Below, piece after piece: positions 45,209 through 53,452 of a DNA stretch of 54,120 nt. Source of the stretch: Candidatus Aminicenantota bacterium (GTDB lineage: Bacteria > Acidobacteriota > Aminicenantia > Aminicenantales > Aminicenantaceae). The notes below the pieces were generated by a model, which saw only the letters and a program-made list of their open reading frames with translations, did no database searches and was not told the origin of the DNA. Location: NCBI GenBank assembly GCA_011049545.1, contig DRHQ01000065.1:1-54120 (forward strand), read 5' to 3'. The translations under genes and the position numbers were made by a program. Positions within the stretch are counted from its first letter, which is position 1. Each line of letters begins with the position of its first letter.

Positions 45209-45889
45209 TCATATTCTCGGTCTCCATCGGCTGACCGCCTGTTCGTCAATCCATATTCGATGGTTTTCAATGGTGTTCGGAATGAAATCCGGTGGGTAAG
45301 TGAGACATCCACCCTTTATCCCCCGAAGCGTCTCCAGATTCCATTCCGTGGCACAAGCATTGCAAACCATGGATTTACCTCGGATATGAAAGCGAGTGGA
45401 TTGGCATGGTTCACACACGCTCACGGCCGTGATCGCTTTTCCCGATGGAGTTATATAAGCAAGGAGAGGGAGCTTAGAACCATTATTATCGTATTCAAAT
45501 CTTACAATCTTTTTGTCCAGGACGGCATCGAAATCAATAGATATTCTTCCATTCTCAACAGTCGCCTCAACATTGGTCATCTCGATGGCCTGCCCTGAAT
45601 AGTTCACTCTCTCACTGACCTGAGGCAGCGAGGAAATTGCTGGATTTCTGCCCGAATTCCCTCGAAACCAATTATAACCGATCCAACCTAGAAAGAGAGC
45701 TATCATAATCAATAAAATCGATGTTTTAAAAGAAAGCTTCTTTTTCTTTGCTAAAACTTTTCCTCTTTTGTCTTTTAAAGATCTAGAGAAAGATACTCCG
45801 CATTTTTTACAAAAACGGTTTGAACGCAGATTTACTGTCTTGCATTTTGGACAAATTGTCCTCTGAACATTTCCTTTATTTTTTTTCAT
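45209..45889 (-). CDS. Zinc-ribbon plus DUF2318 membrane protein (iron transport-associated)
   Basis: Protein of 226 residues. An N-terminal zinc ribbon (CPKCKTVNLRSNRFCKKCG) faces the cytoplasm, one helix follows (ILLIMIALFLGWIGYNWF), and the rest is a DUF2318 domain with CEPCQSTRFHI, CNACATEWNLETL and GIKGGC. DUF2318 proteins occur in FTR1/P19-type iron uptake loci and are thought to aid iron or electron transfer. GGAGGT precedes the ATG. Followed by FtsX and ATPase genes on the same strand. Confidence 0.8.
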   Translation of the reverse strand: MKKNKGNVQRTICPKCKTVNLRSNRFCKKCGVSFSRSLKDKRGKVLAKKKKLSFKTSILLIMIALFLGWIGYNWFRGNSGRNPAISSLPQVSERVNYSGQAIEMTNVEATVENGRISIDFDAVLDKKIVRFEYDNNGSKLPLLAYITPSGKAITAVSVCEPCQSTRFHIRGKSMVCNACATEWNLETLRGIKGGCLTYPPDFIPNTIENHRIWIDEQAVSRWRPRI

Positions 45890-45910
45890 TATTTACCTCC
45901 ATACAACGAT

Positions 45911-46561
45911 TTATTTTCGATGACCATACTTTTCATCCACCAGTTCGATAACCTGTTCTGTAGTCAGGCCTTCAGCCAGGTTTTTACGAATAAAATTTTT
46001 CTCTTCAACAGACCCTTTTGGCATATCACATGTACAGGTTTCGAGAGGCAGCTCACCGCATCCGCCGCAGGCACATAAGAAATTCTTAGCAACAGCGATC
46101 ACTCTCGCTTCATCCATCCCGCTCGTTGATGTTTCATAGGAGACTGGCGATAAAGACATGCTGGATTGATTCTCTTTTTTGGAGACCGTTATTGCCTGTT
46201 TGACGAAGAACACTGAGATTAAAAACAAGACAATAAAGATAAATATGGTCTGGTAGGATGGAGTTGTGGATTTTCTTCTAGCGTTATTTTTTGGCCTACG
46301 GATGATTTTTTCTCCACAGGCAACGCAAAAAAGGGCGTCCAGGTCATTGAATTGACCGCAGTCTTTACATTTTCGTTGATTTTTTTTAACCGGTTTTCTG
46401 GCTCCTGATAATTTCTCTCCGCATTCGATACAAAAGATAGAGTCTCCCGGATTGTCAGAACCGCATTCAGGACATCGAAGCCGGATTCTCATGGATGATC
46501 CGCATTTTCTGCAAAATTTAAATGACTCCGGGTTATTTAAGCCGCATTGTTGACATTTCAT
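45911..46561 (-). CDS. Triple zinc-ribbon protein with CcmH-like C-terminal domain
   Basis: Protein of about 216 residues. ATG 46561 is chosen because AGGAGGAAT precedes it. Three zinc ribbons follow each other: CQQCGLNNPESFKFCRKCG, CPECGSDNPGDSIFCIECG and CKDCGQFNDLDALFCVACG. One helix (IFIFIVLFLISVFFVKQAI) leads to an outer domain with FLCACGGCGELPLETCTCDM and LAEGLTTEQVIELVDEKYG, which resembles CcmH-type thiol proteins and PCYCGCG domains. It begins the operon with DUF2318, FtsX and ATPase genes. The function is unknown, perhaps redox or metal handling for the transporter. Confidence 0.7.
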   Translation of the reverse strand: MKCQQCGLNNPESFKFCRKCGSSMRIRLRCPECGSDNPGDSIFCIECGEKLSGARKPVKKNQRKCKDCGQFNDLDALFCVACGEKIIRRPKNNARRKSTTPSYQTIFIFIVLFLISVFFVKQAITVSKKENQSSMSLSPVSYETSTSGMDEARVIAVAKNFLCACGGCGELPLETCTCDMPKGSVEEKNFIRKNLAEGLTTEQVIELVDEKYGHRK

Positions 46562-46642
46562 GATATTCCTCCTGTTTTGGATGCAATCTTCCAATATAGA
46601 TGCATATAGTCTGCGTAAGAAAGATTTTTTAAAGAGGGATGT

Positions 46643-46969
46643 TTAAAGAATGGATGTAGGCGGGTGACAAATAGATTTTACAAATCCCTGGTCTGAAAGG
46701 GTATTCAGATCAATCGAAATCAGAAAAGAGGAATGTATAGGCATAAATAGGCCCGCTTTCTTAGGAAGATAGAGGCCGATTGAATTTGAAGTCACGCATA
46801 AATGACAGGCCATGCTTTCGGAGCTGCAACAATCCGCATCGCAAGATTTTTCAAGACTAACTGGAGAAAACATGCCACCGTCGAAAGCTTGAAGAAAGTT
46901 GGATGTTCCCATAAATAGAAGAGGTAGCAAAAGAACGGCTGCGAAAATATTCAATCCTTTTTTTAACAC
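46643..46969 (-). CDS. Small exported Cys-rich protein, unknown
   Basis: Protein of 108 residues with a signal peptide (ILAAVL-like helix FAAVLLLPLLFMGTSNF). The mature part has a cluster of cysteines (SCDADCCSSESMACHLC) of a possible metal-binding type. Start is GTG at the left-hand limit of the frame, with no clear ribosome site. It reads in the same direction as the zinc-ribbon operon 80 bases before it, so it may belong to the same transcript. I do not recognise a family. Confidence 0.45.
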   Translation of the reverse strand: MLKKGLNIFAAVLLLPLLFMGTSNFLQAFDGGMFSPVSLEKSCDADCCSSESMACHLCVTSNSIGLYLPKKAGLFMPIHSSFLISIDLNTLSDQGFVKSICHPPTSIL

Positions 46970-47129
46970 AGACCGAACGTACCATATTCAGATATAATTT
47001 GTCAATTTCAGTTTTAAGTAAGCTGATGATTTTTCTATCGTCATGTTCATTAAAGTCCTCACAATTTTTTGATAATCCTTCTGACCTGCTTCCCTAATAT
47101 CGGCCCGGATGTTGTGTTAAAATTTTTGC

Positions 47130-47159
47130 TTGACATACCTAGGGGGGGTATACTATAAT
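47130..47159 (+). promoter_or_regulatory. CsoR-type promoter-operator 2 (DUF1579 gene)
   Basis: TTGACA at 47130-47135 and TATAAT at 47154-47159, 18 bases apart, with ATACCTAGGGGGGGTAT in the spacer. It shares architecture with the sites at 34716 and 48152. Confidence 0.8.
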
Positions 47160-47166
47160 GTATCAG

Positions 47167-47226
47167 AAGGTGAAAATGAAAGAACAAAATACTACTCACC
47201 AAGATGAAATCGTATCCTTGAAAAAA
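47167..47226 (+). pseudogene. Duplicated csoR 5' end
   Basis: AGGTGAAAATGAAAGAACAA and the following bases to 47226 closely match 48193-48252 at the start of csoR; the translation MKEQNTTHQDEIVSLKK differs from CsoR at only a few residues. The match stops there. It is in frame with the DUF1579 gene that follows, but that gene has its own ribosome site and signal peptide. Could be translated as a leader peptide. Confidence 0.85.
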
Positions 47227-47244
47227 AACATTATGGGAGGAACA

Positions 47245-47850
47245 ATGAAATCAGAAAAACTAATCTTAACACTTGCGACCGTCTTTATCCTTTTCTCCGT
47301 GTCTTTCAACTGGGCACAACATAGTCCGGATGAAAAAACGATGATGGAGAATTGGATGAAGTACGCCACGCCGGGTCAGCCACATCAGTTCCTGGCGATG
47401 CAAGAAGGTGAATGGGCCTTGGCAAGTAAAATGTGGATGCAACCGGGGGCTCCCCCTAGTGAATCCAAAGGTATGGCCGAGGGCAAAATGATTCTTGGTG
47501 GTCGATATCTTCAAATGCAGCACCACGCGGTGGTGATGGGCATGCACTATGATGGAATTACTATTGGGGCCTATGACAATCATCTTATGACGTTTATTTC
47601 CATTTGGATTGACAATATGGGAACGGGCGTTTTTCAAAGTAGGGGCACCCTGGACAACACAGGTAAGGTTCTTATTGAAATGGGTGAAATGTATGATCCC
47701 ATGACCGGAAACAACCTTAAAATGAAAACGGTTACTACCCACATCAGTAATGAGAAATTCACCAAGGTCATGTACCATACAATGCCGGATGGCAAGGAAT
47801 TTAAATCCATGGAGATGGTTTACACCCTAAAAAGTAAGCCTGAGAAGTGA
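47245..47850 (+). CDS. Exported DUF1579-family protein
   Basis: Protein of 201 residues. ATG 47245 is chosen because GGGAGGAACA precedes it and a signal peptide (LTLATVFILFSVSFNWA) follows. The mature part has the DUF1579 pattern: EGEWALASKMWMQPGAPPSE, the MILGGRYLQMQ strand, GAYDNHLMTFISIWIDNMGT and EMYDPMTGNNLKMKTVT. The fold is an eight-stranded barrel-like domain of unknown function. Mature sequence is rich in Met and His (LQMQHHAVVMGMHYDG), compatible with copper exposure. Controlled by the CsoR-type promoter at 47130. Confidence 0.8.
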   Translation: MKSEKLILTLATVFILFSVSFNWAQHSPDEKTMMENWMKYATPGQPHQFLAMQEGEWALASKMWMQPGAPPSESKGMAEGKMILGGRYLQMQHHAVVMGMHYDGITIGAYDNHLMTFISIWIDNMGTGVFQSRGTLDNTGKVLIEMGEMYDPMTGNNLKMKTVTTHISNEKFTKVMYHTMPDGKEFKSMEMVYTLKSKPEK

Positions 47851-47862
47851 AAATTATTTGGC

Positions 47863-47882
47863 GGGGGAGCTTCAGCTCCCCC
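47863..47882 (+). terminator. Perfect GC-rich hairpin after the DUF1579 gene
   Basis: GGGGGAGC and GCTCCCCC flank a TTCA loop 12 bases after the stop. A T-run follows only after about 15 bases. The most likely role is transcription termination. Confidence 0.65.
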
Positions 47883-48151
47883 CTCCAAATCTGATATTTT
47901 TTCCAAAATGAGAAGCCGTGGATGTCACTTTGCAATATTTAATATCTTTGGAGAAGCCAAAAGTAACGCCATTGTTTATTTCGAAGCAAAATATAGTTTC
48001 TAATAAAGAAAAGTATCTTGCACATTATGATGCTCAAATATTAGATATTAAAATGTTATTTAAATAAATAGAATGGAATTCAGAAAAATAAAACAAATTT
48101 AAGGATGTTTAAAAGATTGAAAATAAAAGGATTATTTTATGAAGATTTTTC

Positions 48152-48181
48152 TTGACATACCCTAGGGGGGTATGATATATG
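48152..48181 (+). promoter_or_regulatory. CsoR-type promoter-operator 3 (csoR operon)
   Basis: TTGACA at 48152-48157 and TATATG at 48176-48181, 18 bases apart, enclosing ATACCCTAGGGGGGTAT. It lies in front of csoR, so autoregulation is expected, as is usual for CsoR. Confidence 0.85.
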
Positions 48182-48201
48182 TACATATATAAGAGGTGAA
48201 A

Positions 48202-48486
48202 ATGAAAGAACAAAAAACTGCTCACCAAGATGAAATCGTTCCTTTGAAAAGAATAGAGGGACAGATTAGGGGTATTCAAAAAATGATCGATGAGAAGAGA
48301 TATTGTATTGATATACTCACCCAGCTCTCTTCAGTCGTAGGAGCTATAAAGCGTGTAGAAGAGAATATCTTAAGCAGACACTTGAAAGGATGTGTTCGGG
48401 GCTCCTTTATGAAAAGTAATAGAGAGGACAAAGAGGCGAAAATGAATGAAGTCATTGAACTTTTGCAAAACTTCAGAAAACGTTGA
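48202..48486 (+). CDS. csoR: CsoR-family copper-sensing repressor
   Basis: All-alpha DNA-binding protein of 94 residues (DUF156 family). Cys35 in EKRYCIDIL, His60 and Cys64 in SRHLKGC form the Cu(I) site of CsoR, in contrast to RcnR, which uses His ligands, and FrmR. LKRIEGQIRGIQKMI is the usual N-terminal helix. ATG 48202 is supported by AGAGGTGA; the GTG two codons earlier belongs to that ribosome site. It probably represses its own operon (DUF302, copA, cupredoxin, cus genes) until copper binds. Confidence 0.9.
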   Translation: MKEQKTAHQDEIVPLKRIEGQIRGIQKMIDEKRYCIDILTQLSSVVGAIKRVEENILSRHLKGCVRGSFMKSNREDKEAKMNEVIELLQNFRKR

Positions 48487-48497
48487 AAGGAGTGATC

Positions 48498-48884
48498 ATG
48501 AGTTATTATTTCTCCAAAATAATTAATGAATCTTTCGATAAAACGATTATGAAAGTTGTCCTTTCTCTTAAAAATGAAGGTTTTGGCGTTTTGACAGAAA
48601 TAGATGTCAAGGAAACATTGAAGAAAAAGCTGGATGTGGATTTCCAGAAATACATGATTCTTGGAGCCTGTAATCCGTCCTTTGCTTATAAGGCTTTAAA
48701 AGTCGAGGACAAGATCGGAATTATGCTGCCTTGCAATGTAATCGTCCAGGAAATCTCAGAAGGCGAAGTAGAAATTGCGGCTGTTGACCCTGTTGTTTCC
48801 ATGAAAGCTGTTGAAAATCCGGCTTTGCTCGAAATAGCAAACCAAGTCCAAGAGAAATTAAAAAAGGTGATTGAAAGTCTTTAA
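48498..48884 (+). CDS. DUF302-family protein
   Basis: Protein of 128 residues, cytoplasmic. The DUF302 pattern is clear: SFDKTIMKVVLSLKNEGFGV, DVKETLKKKLDVDF, YMILGACNPSFAYKAL, IGIMLPCNVIVQEI and VEIAAVDPVVSM. Cys in GACNPS and PCNV may bind metal or a thiol. The function is not known; DUF302 genes are frequent near copper and other metal resistance genes. AAAGGAGTG precedes the ATG 48498. Cotranscribed with csoR, 11 bases after its stop. Confidence 0.85.
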   Translation: MSYYFSKIINESFDKTIMKVVLSLKNEGFGVLTEIDVKETLKKKLDVDFQKYMILGACNPSFAYKALKVEDKIGIMLPCNVIVQEISEGEVEIAAVDPVVSMKAVENPALLEIANQVQEKLKKVIESL

Positions 48885-48917
48885 TTTTTAACTTTGTAAT
48901 AATGTTTTATAATCAGA

Positions 48918-48954
48918 TGTCATTGCGGGTGTGTGAAGGGAACTTGGCGATCTC
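48918..48954. repeat. Diverged CATTGCG-type dispersed repeat
   Basis: TGTCATTGCGGGTGTGTG...GGCGATCTC is related at both ends to the repeat at 17726-17760. It lies between the DUF302 gene and copA and splits an otherwise tight operon. Confidence 0.45.
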
Positions 48955-49001
48955 TTTTTTTACTATGAACTCTGGACAATGAACTAATAAGGAGAATTAA
49001 G

Positions 49002-51650
49002 ATGGCTAAAGATTTGGTTTGTGGAATGGAAGTTAAAGAAGAAGAGGCGGCTGGTTTTTCTTTGTATAAGAACAAAAAATATTATTTTTGTTCAAAAAAT
49101 TGCAAGGAAAAATTTGATGAAAATCCGGAAGAATATTTAAAGTCTGAGGAAAGGGAAAAAGATCAAGTGTTGCCTGAAAAAGAAGTGGAACCAGAGCCTG
49201 CGCAAGAGCAGGAGGAAAAATCTGAAAGAATTGATATTCCTATCGTGGGGATGAGCTGTGCCAGTTGTGCTTCAACAATCCAACGGGGCCTGGCCGATTT
49301 AAAGGGAGTGGAGAAGGCAAATGTCAATTTTGCCACCTCCAAAGCTACTGTTTTATTTCAGCCCCAATTGGCTAGGCCAGAAGAATTTATCTCTTCTGTA
49401 AGAAAAAGCGGCTATGAAGTGGGAACTGTATCTTTAGAGCTCCCTATTCAAGGCATGGATTGTGCCTCCTGTGTTCAGAAGATCGAGAAAGCTCTTCTTC
49501 AAACCAGAGGAGTGACAAAAGCTGTGGTGAATTTAGCTACAGAGAAAGCCAAGATTGAATACCTTCCTTCAGAGACGGGCATTAAGGAAATAAAGCATGC
49601 TATAGAATCAACAGGCTACAAGGTCCTTGAACTCGCCCCTTCAGAGGAAGTAGAGGATCCGGAAAGACTCATCCGGGAGAAAGAATATAAAAAGCTAAAA
49701 ACAAAGTTCATAGTTGGCCTTGTTCTGGGTCTTTTTGTATTTTTGGGTAGTTCTCGCCACTGGTTTCTTTGGGTTCCTTCCTTCCTGGGTAATTTTTATG
49801 TGCTCTGGGCGCTTGCTACTCCTGTGCAGTTCTGGATTGGGTGGCAATTCTATAAAGGAGCCTGGGGGGCATTCAAGCACAGAAATGCTGATATGAACAC
49901 TTTGATAGCTGTCGGCACTTCAGCCGCCTATCTCTACAGTGTGACAGCGACTCTTTTTCCTTCCTTCTTTGAGGCAGGCGGAATAAAGCCTGTGGTATAT
50001 TTCGACACATCAGCGCTTATCATAGTCCTGATACTCCTTGGAAGACTTCTTGAAGCCAGGGCCAAAGGACAGACTTCGGAAGCCATAAAGAAGCTTATGG
50101 GACTAAGTCCTAAAACAGCCCGTGTCATTAGAGAGGGAAAGGAAATGGATATTCCGGTCGAAGAAGTTTTAGTCGGAGATACGATTGTTGTCAGGCCAGG
50201 GGGGAAGATTCCGGTCGATGGAATTGTCAAAGACGGAAAATCAGCGGTCGATGAGTCAATGATCACAGGAGAAAGCATTCCAGTAACAAAGAAAGCAGGG
50301 GATGAAGTCATAGGTGCTACCATTAATAAAACAGGGAGTTTCAAATTCCAGGCAACAAAAGTTGGGAAAGACACTGCCCTTGCCCAGATCATAAAACTTG
50401 TCCAGGACGCCCAAGGCTCTAAAGCTCCCATCCAGAGATTGGCGGATGTCATCTCTGGTTATTTTGTTCCTATTGTTATCTCCATTGCTATTGCTACCTT
50501 TGTCATCTGGTTTAACTTTGGACCTTTTCCTGCCTTAACCTTTGCTCTATTAACTTTCGTGGCTGTAATGATTATTGCCTGTCCCTGTGCCCTGGGATTG
50601 GCCACACCAACAGCTGTCATGGTGGGAACTGGCAAAGGAGCTGAAAAAGGGATCCTGATCAAGGGAGGCGAGAGTTTAGAAACAGCCCATAAACTTGATA
50701 CCATAGTTTTTGATAAGACGGGAACTTTAACCAGGGGAGAACCGGAGATTACGGACATAGTCACCCAAAACGATTACTCTGAAGAAGAAATTCTTAAATA
50801 TGCAGCCAGTGCTGAGAAGTTTTCTGAGCATCCTTTGGCGGAGGCAATCATAAAGAGAGCAAAGGAGAAAAAGATCGAGCTTCATGATCCTAAGAATTTC
50901 AATGCCATTGAAGGTCATGGGATCGAAGCTGAGGTGGATGGAAAAAAAATTCTTCTGGGGAATCTAAAACTGATGCAAAAGCAGCAAATAGTGGTAAGGA
51001 ATTTAGAAGAGAAAGCAGAAGAGCTTGCCGGTGATGGAAAGACGCCGATGTACATATCCCTTGAAGGCAAGGCAGCTGGATTGATTGCAGTGGCCGATAC
51101 GTTGAAGGAGAATTCTTTACAAGCTGTAGCGAAACTGAAAAAACTTGGATTAGAAGTAATCATGCTTACAGGAGATAACAAGAAAACGGCTGAAGCTATT
51201 GCCAGAAAGGCTGGGATTGATAGGGTGCTCCCAGAAGTTCTGCCCGAGGATAAAGTTAATGAGATAAAAAATCTTCAATCCCAAGGGAGAAGAGTCGGGA
51301 TGGTGGGAGATGGAATAAATGATGCTCCTGCCTTGGCTCAGGCCGATGTGGGAATAGCAATAGGCTCTGGGACGGATGTGGCTATGGAAGCTTCGGATAT
51401 TACGTTAATCAAAGGTGACCTGAGGGGAGTTGTTTCTGCCATTGAGTTGAGCAAACGAACGATAAAGATCATAAAGCAGAATCTGTTCTGGGCATTTTTC
51501 TACAACACTGCAGGCATTCCCCTAGCTGCTGGTGTACTCTATCCTTTTTTTGGGATTCTTTTGAACCCGATTTTTGCCTCAGCAGCCATGGCCTTTAGTT
51601 CTGTCTCGGTTGTTTCCAATTCCTTGAGACTGAGGAGAGTTAAGCTTTGA
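49002..51650 (+). CDS. copA: Copper-exporting P1B-type ATPase with YHS and two HMA domains
   Basis: CopA of 882 residues that pumps Cu(I) out of the cytoplasm. It opens with a YHS domain ([20 protein letters not shown]), then two HMA domains with GMSCASC near residue 85 and GMDCASC near 151, eight membrane helices, the ion-path motif CPC at 527-529, the phosphorylated Asp571 in DKTGTLT, the SEHPLAEAI nucleotide motif and [16 protein letters not shown]. The YHS fusion is seen in a number of metal ATPases and may help metal delivery. AAGGAGAAT precedes the ATG. Confidence 0.95.
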   Translation: MAKDLVCGMEVKEEEAAGFSLYKNKKYYFCSKNCKEKFDENPEEYLKSEEREKDQVLPEKEVEPEPAQEQEEKSERIDIPIVGMSCASCASTIQRGLADLKGVEKANVNFATSKATVLFQPQLARPEEFISSVRKSGYEVGTVSLELPIQGMDCASCVQKIEKALLQTRGVTKAVVNLATEKAKIEYLPSETGIKEIKHAIESTGYKVLELAPSEEVEDPERLIREKEYKKLKTKFIVGLVLGLFVFLGSSRHWFLWVPSFLGNFYVLWALATPVQFWIGWQFYKGAWGAFKHRNADMNTLIAVGTSAAYLYSVTATLFPSFFEAGGIKPVVYFDTSALIIVLILLGRLLEARAKGQTSEAIKKLMGLSPKTARVIREGKEMDIPVEEVLVGDTIVVRPGGKIPVDGIVKDGKSAVDESMITGESIPVTKKAGDEVIGATINKTGSFKFQATKVGKDTALAQIIKLVQDAQGSKAPIQRLADVISGYFVPIVISIAIATFVIWFNFGPFPALTFALLTFVAVMIIACPCALGLATPTAVMVGTGKGAEKGILIKGGESLETAHKLDTIVFDKTGTLTRGEPEITDIVTQNDYSEEEILKYAASAEKFSEHPLAEAIIKRAKEKKIELHDPKNFNAIEGHGIEAEVDGKKILLGNLKLMQKQQIVVRNLEEKAEELAGDGKTPMYISLEGKAAGLIAVADTLKENSLQAVAKLKKLGLEVIMLTGDNKKTAEAIARKAGIDRVLPEVLPEDKVNEIKNLQSQGRRVGMVGDGINDAPALAQADVGIAIGSGTDVAMEASDITLIKGDLRGVVSAIELSKRTIKIIKQNLFWAFFYNTAGIPLAAGVLYPFFGILLNPIFASAAMAFSSVSVVSNSLRLRRVKL

Positions 51651-51669
51651 TACTGGAAGGAGGTTAAAT

Positions 51670-52044
51670 ATGACCGCAAAATTGATCGTCACAGTTTTCG
51701 GTGTTTTACTCATAGTTTTGGTCAACTGGTATTTCTTTTTCTCAAGAAAAAAGTCCGCATCAGCAGATATTAAAGAGGAAGGAATTCAGGAGGTAAAGAT
51801 TATTGTCAAGGGGGGATATGATCCTGATGTTATAATAGTTAAAAAGGGAATACCTGTCCGGCTGGATTTTTATCGGGACGAGACAAACGATTGTTCAGAT
51901 ACGATTGTTTTCGGCGATTTTAAGATACGAAAGCCCCTTCCTGCTTTTAAAACGACGCCAATAGAATTTACACCAGAGAAAGAAGGAGAGTATGTCTTTA
52001 CCTGCGGGATGGGAATGATGAGAGGAAAACTCATTGTGAGGTAG
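51670..52044 (+). CDS. Membrane-anchored cupredoxin-domain protein
   Basis: Protein of 124 residues with an N-terminal anchor (LIVTVFGVLLIVLVNWYFFF) and one cupredoxin domain. The strand GGYDPDVIIVKKGIPVRLDF, the Cys in ETNDCSDTIVF and the C-terminal CGMGMMRGKLIV give Cys and Met ligands for a copper site. It resembles cupredoxin_1 proteins that accompany CopA and Cus genes and may take copper on the periplasmic side. GGAAGGAGG precedes the ATG. It lies between copA and the TolC-like gene. Confidence 0.85.
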   Translation: MTAKLIVTVFGVLLIVLVNWYFFFSRKKSASADIKEEGIQEVKIIVKGGYDPDVIIVKKGIPVRLDFYRDETNDCSDTIVFGDFKIRKPLPAFKTTPIEFTPEKEGEYVFTCGMGMMRGKLIVR

Positions 52045-52065
52045 ATAAAGGAGGAAGATGAAAAA

Positions 52066-53340
52066 ATGAGAAAAATTATCTGTTCTTTTTTAATGGTTGG
52101 TGTTTTTTTTAGCACTTTTCCCTTGTTTTCTCAGGAGGTGCCAGGGGGAAAAACCGCCCTTCCCGAGCTTATTGAAGAAGCCCTCAGTCAAAATCCTCAG
52201 ATTAAGGCAGCCAGGAATGAGTGGGAGGCATCCCTTCAGGTTATTCCTCAGGCAAAGTCTTTGCCTGATCCAATGTTGAGCTACTCCTACTTTGGCCAGA
52301 GTGTCGAAACCAGACTTGGTCCTCAGAAGAACAAGTTTTCCCTATCCCAGAAGTTTCCTTTTTTTGGCAAGCTATCTCTAAAAGGTGAGATTGCACGCAA
52401 AGGTGCTTCAGTCTTGGAAGAACAATACATGGCGGTTAAGTTAAACATCGTTTTAATGGTGAAAAAGGCCTTTTTTTCCCTTTTCTGGTTAGATAGAGCT
52501 ATCAGGATTAGCCAGGAGGAAAAAGAAGTGCTCGAACGCTTAGCTAAGATCGCCGAGATGAAATACGAGACAGGCAAGGCTAACCAACAAGACGTCTTGA
52601 AAACTCAGCTGGAGATTTCAAAAGTATTAGATAAGATTCTGATCCTTAATCAAAGGAGGAGAGCGATAGCTGCAGAACTAAATGCCCTTTTAAACCGTCC
52701 TCCTGATTCATTTTTTGGAGAGGTCGAAGAATTTGAAATATCGGAATTAAAAGTTGAATTAGAGAAACTTTATGAGTTGGCAAGGGAGATGCGTCCAGAA
52801 ATGAGAAAGGCACGACATTTCATTGAGAAAAATGAGGAGAGTTTGAAATTAGCGAAAAAGAATTATTTTCCTGATTTTAAGCTCATGGTTGATTATATTG
52901 ATATCGGGGCAGGAACAACCACAAATCCTGAAGATGGTCGAAATTCCTGGATGGCATCCGTCGGCATAAACATTCCCATCTGGCGAAAAAAGCTTCATGC
53001 TGCCGAAGCAGAGGCGGCGGTTAGTTTAAAGGCCAGCAAGGATCGTTACAAAGATGTGGAAAATGTGACCCTTTCTCAAGTAAATGAGTTCTTCTTTGAG
53101 GTAAAAACAGCTCAAGAACAGATTGAATTGTACAGGTATTCTCTTTTGCCTCAGGCAGAACAAACTTTCAAAGCTTCAGAAATAGGCTATTTGACAGGAA
53201 AAGTTGATTTTCTCGATTTATTGGACTCGGAGAGAATGGTTCTTCTGATAAAAATAGGCTATTTTAAGACCATTGCTGATTTTGGAAAAAGTCTTGCCCA
53301 ACTGGAGAGAGCAGTGGGAAAAGACCTCACAGGAATGTAG
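52066..53340 (+). CDS. cusC: TolC/CusC-family outer-membrane efflux protein
   Basis: Outer-membrane channel of 424 residues. A signal peptide (ICSFLMVGVFFSTFPLFSQ) precedes the duplicated TolC helical-hairpin domains: LPELIEEALSQNPQIKAARN, MKYETGKANQQDVLKTQLE, MRPEMRKARHFIEKNEESLKL... and the late LTGKVDFLDLLDSERM. Because it follows copA and precedes a CusB-like adaptor, it most likely completes a CusCBA-type copper efflux system. AAAGGAGGAAG precedes the ATG by 11 bases. Confidence 0.88.
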   Translation: MRKIICSFLMVGVFFSTFPLFSQEVPGGKTALPELIEEALSQNPQIKAARNEWEASLQVIPQAKSLPDPMLSYSYFGQSVETRLGPQKNKFSLSQKFPFFGKLSLKGEIARKGASVLEEQYMAVKLNIVLMVKKAFFSLFWLDRAIRISQEEKEVLERLAKIAEMKYETGKANQQDVLKTQLEISKVLDKILILNQRRRAIAAELNALLNRPPDSFFGEVEEFEISELKVELEKLYELAREMRPEMRKARHFIEKNEESLKLAKKNYFPDFKLMVDYIDIGAGTTTNPEDGRNSWMASVGINIPIWRKKLHAAEAEAAVSLKASKDRYKDVENVTLSQVNEFFFEVKTAQEQIELYRYSLLPQAEQTFKASEIGYLTGKVDFLDLLDSERMVLLIKIGYFKTIADFGKSLAQLERAVGKDLTGM

Positions 53341-53431
53341 AGGTTTGATTCATCAAGCCCACAATGAACATAGAGGCTTGATTGAGCATGCTTACCTTAA
53401 TTTAATTGTAGGGGCTTGATTCATCAAGCCC
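53338..53431. repeat. Cluster of three GCTTGATTCATCAAGC-type palindromes
   Basis: Copies at 53338-53360, 53372-53393 (diverged) and 53408-53431 stand between the TolC-like and CusB-like genes; the first overlaps the stop codon of the former. The third is the same as the copy at 17677. Three hairpins in the transcript could alter the ratio of the two proteins. Confidence 0.75.
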
Positions 53432-53452
53432 TCACTTATAGGAGGTTATAGA

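Noticed and set aside
47158..47244. N-terminal extension of the DUF1579 protein including the CsoR-like peptide
   Set aside because: The internal ATG at 47245 has a strong ribosome site and starts a signal peptide, so the extension would bury the export signal.
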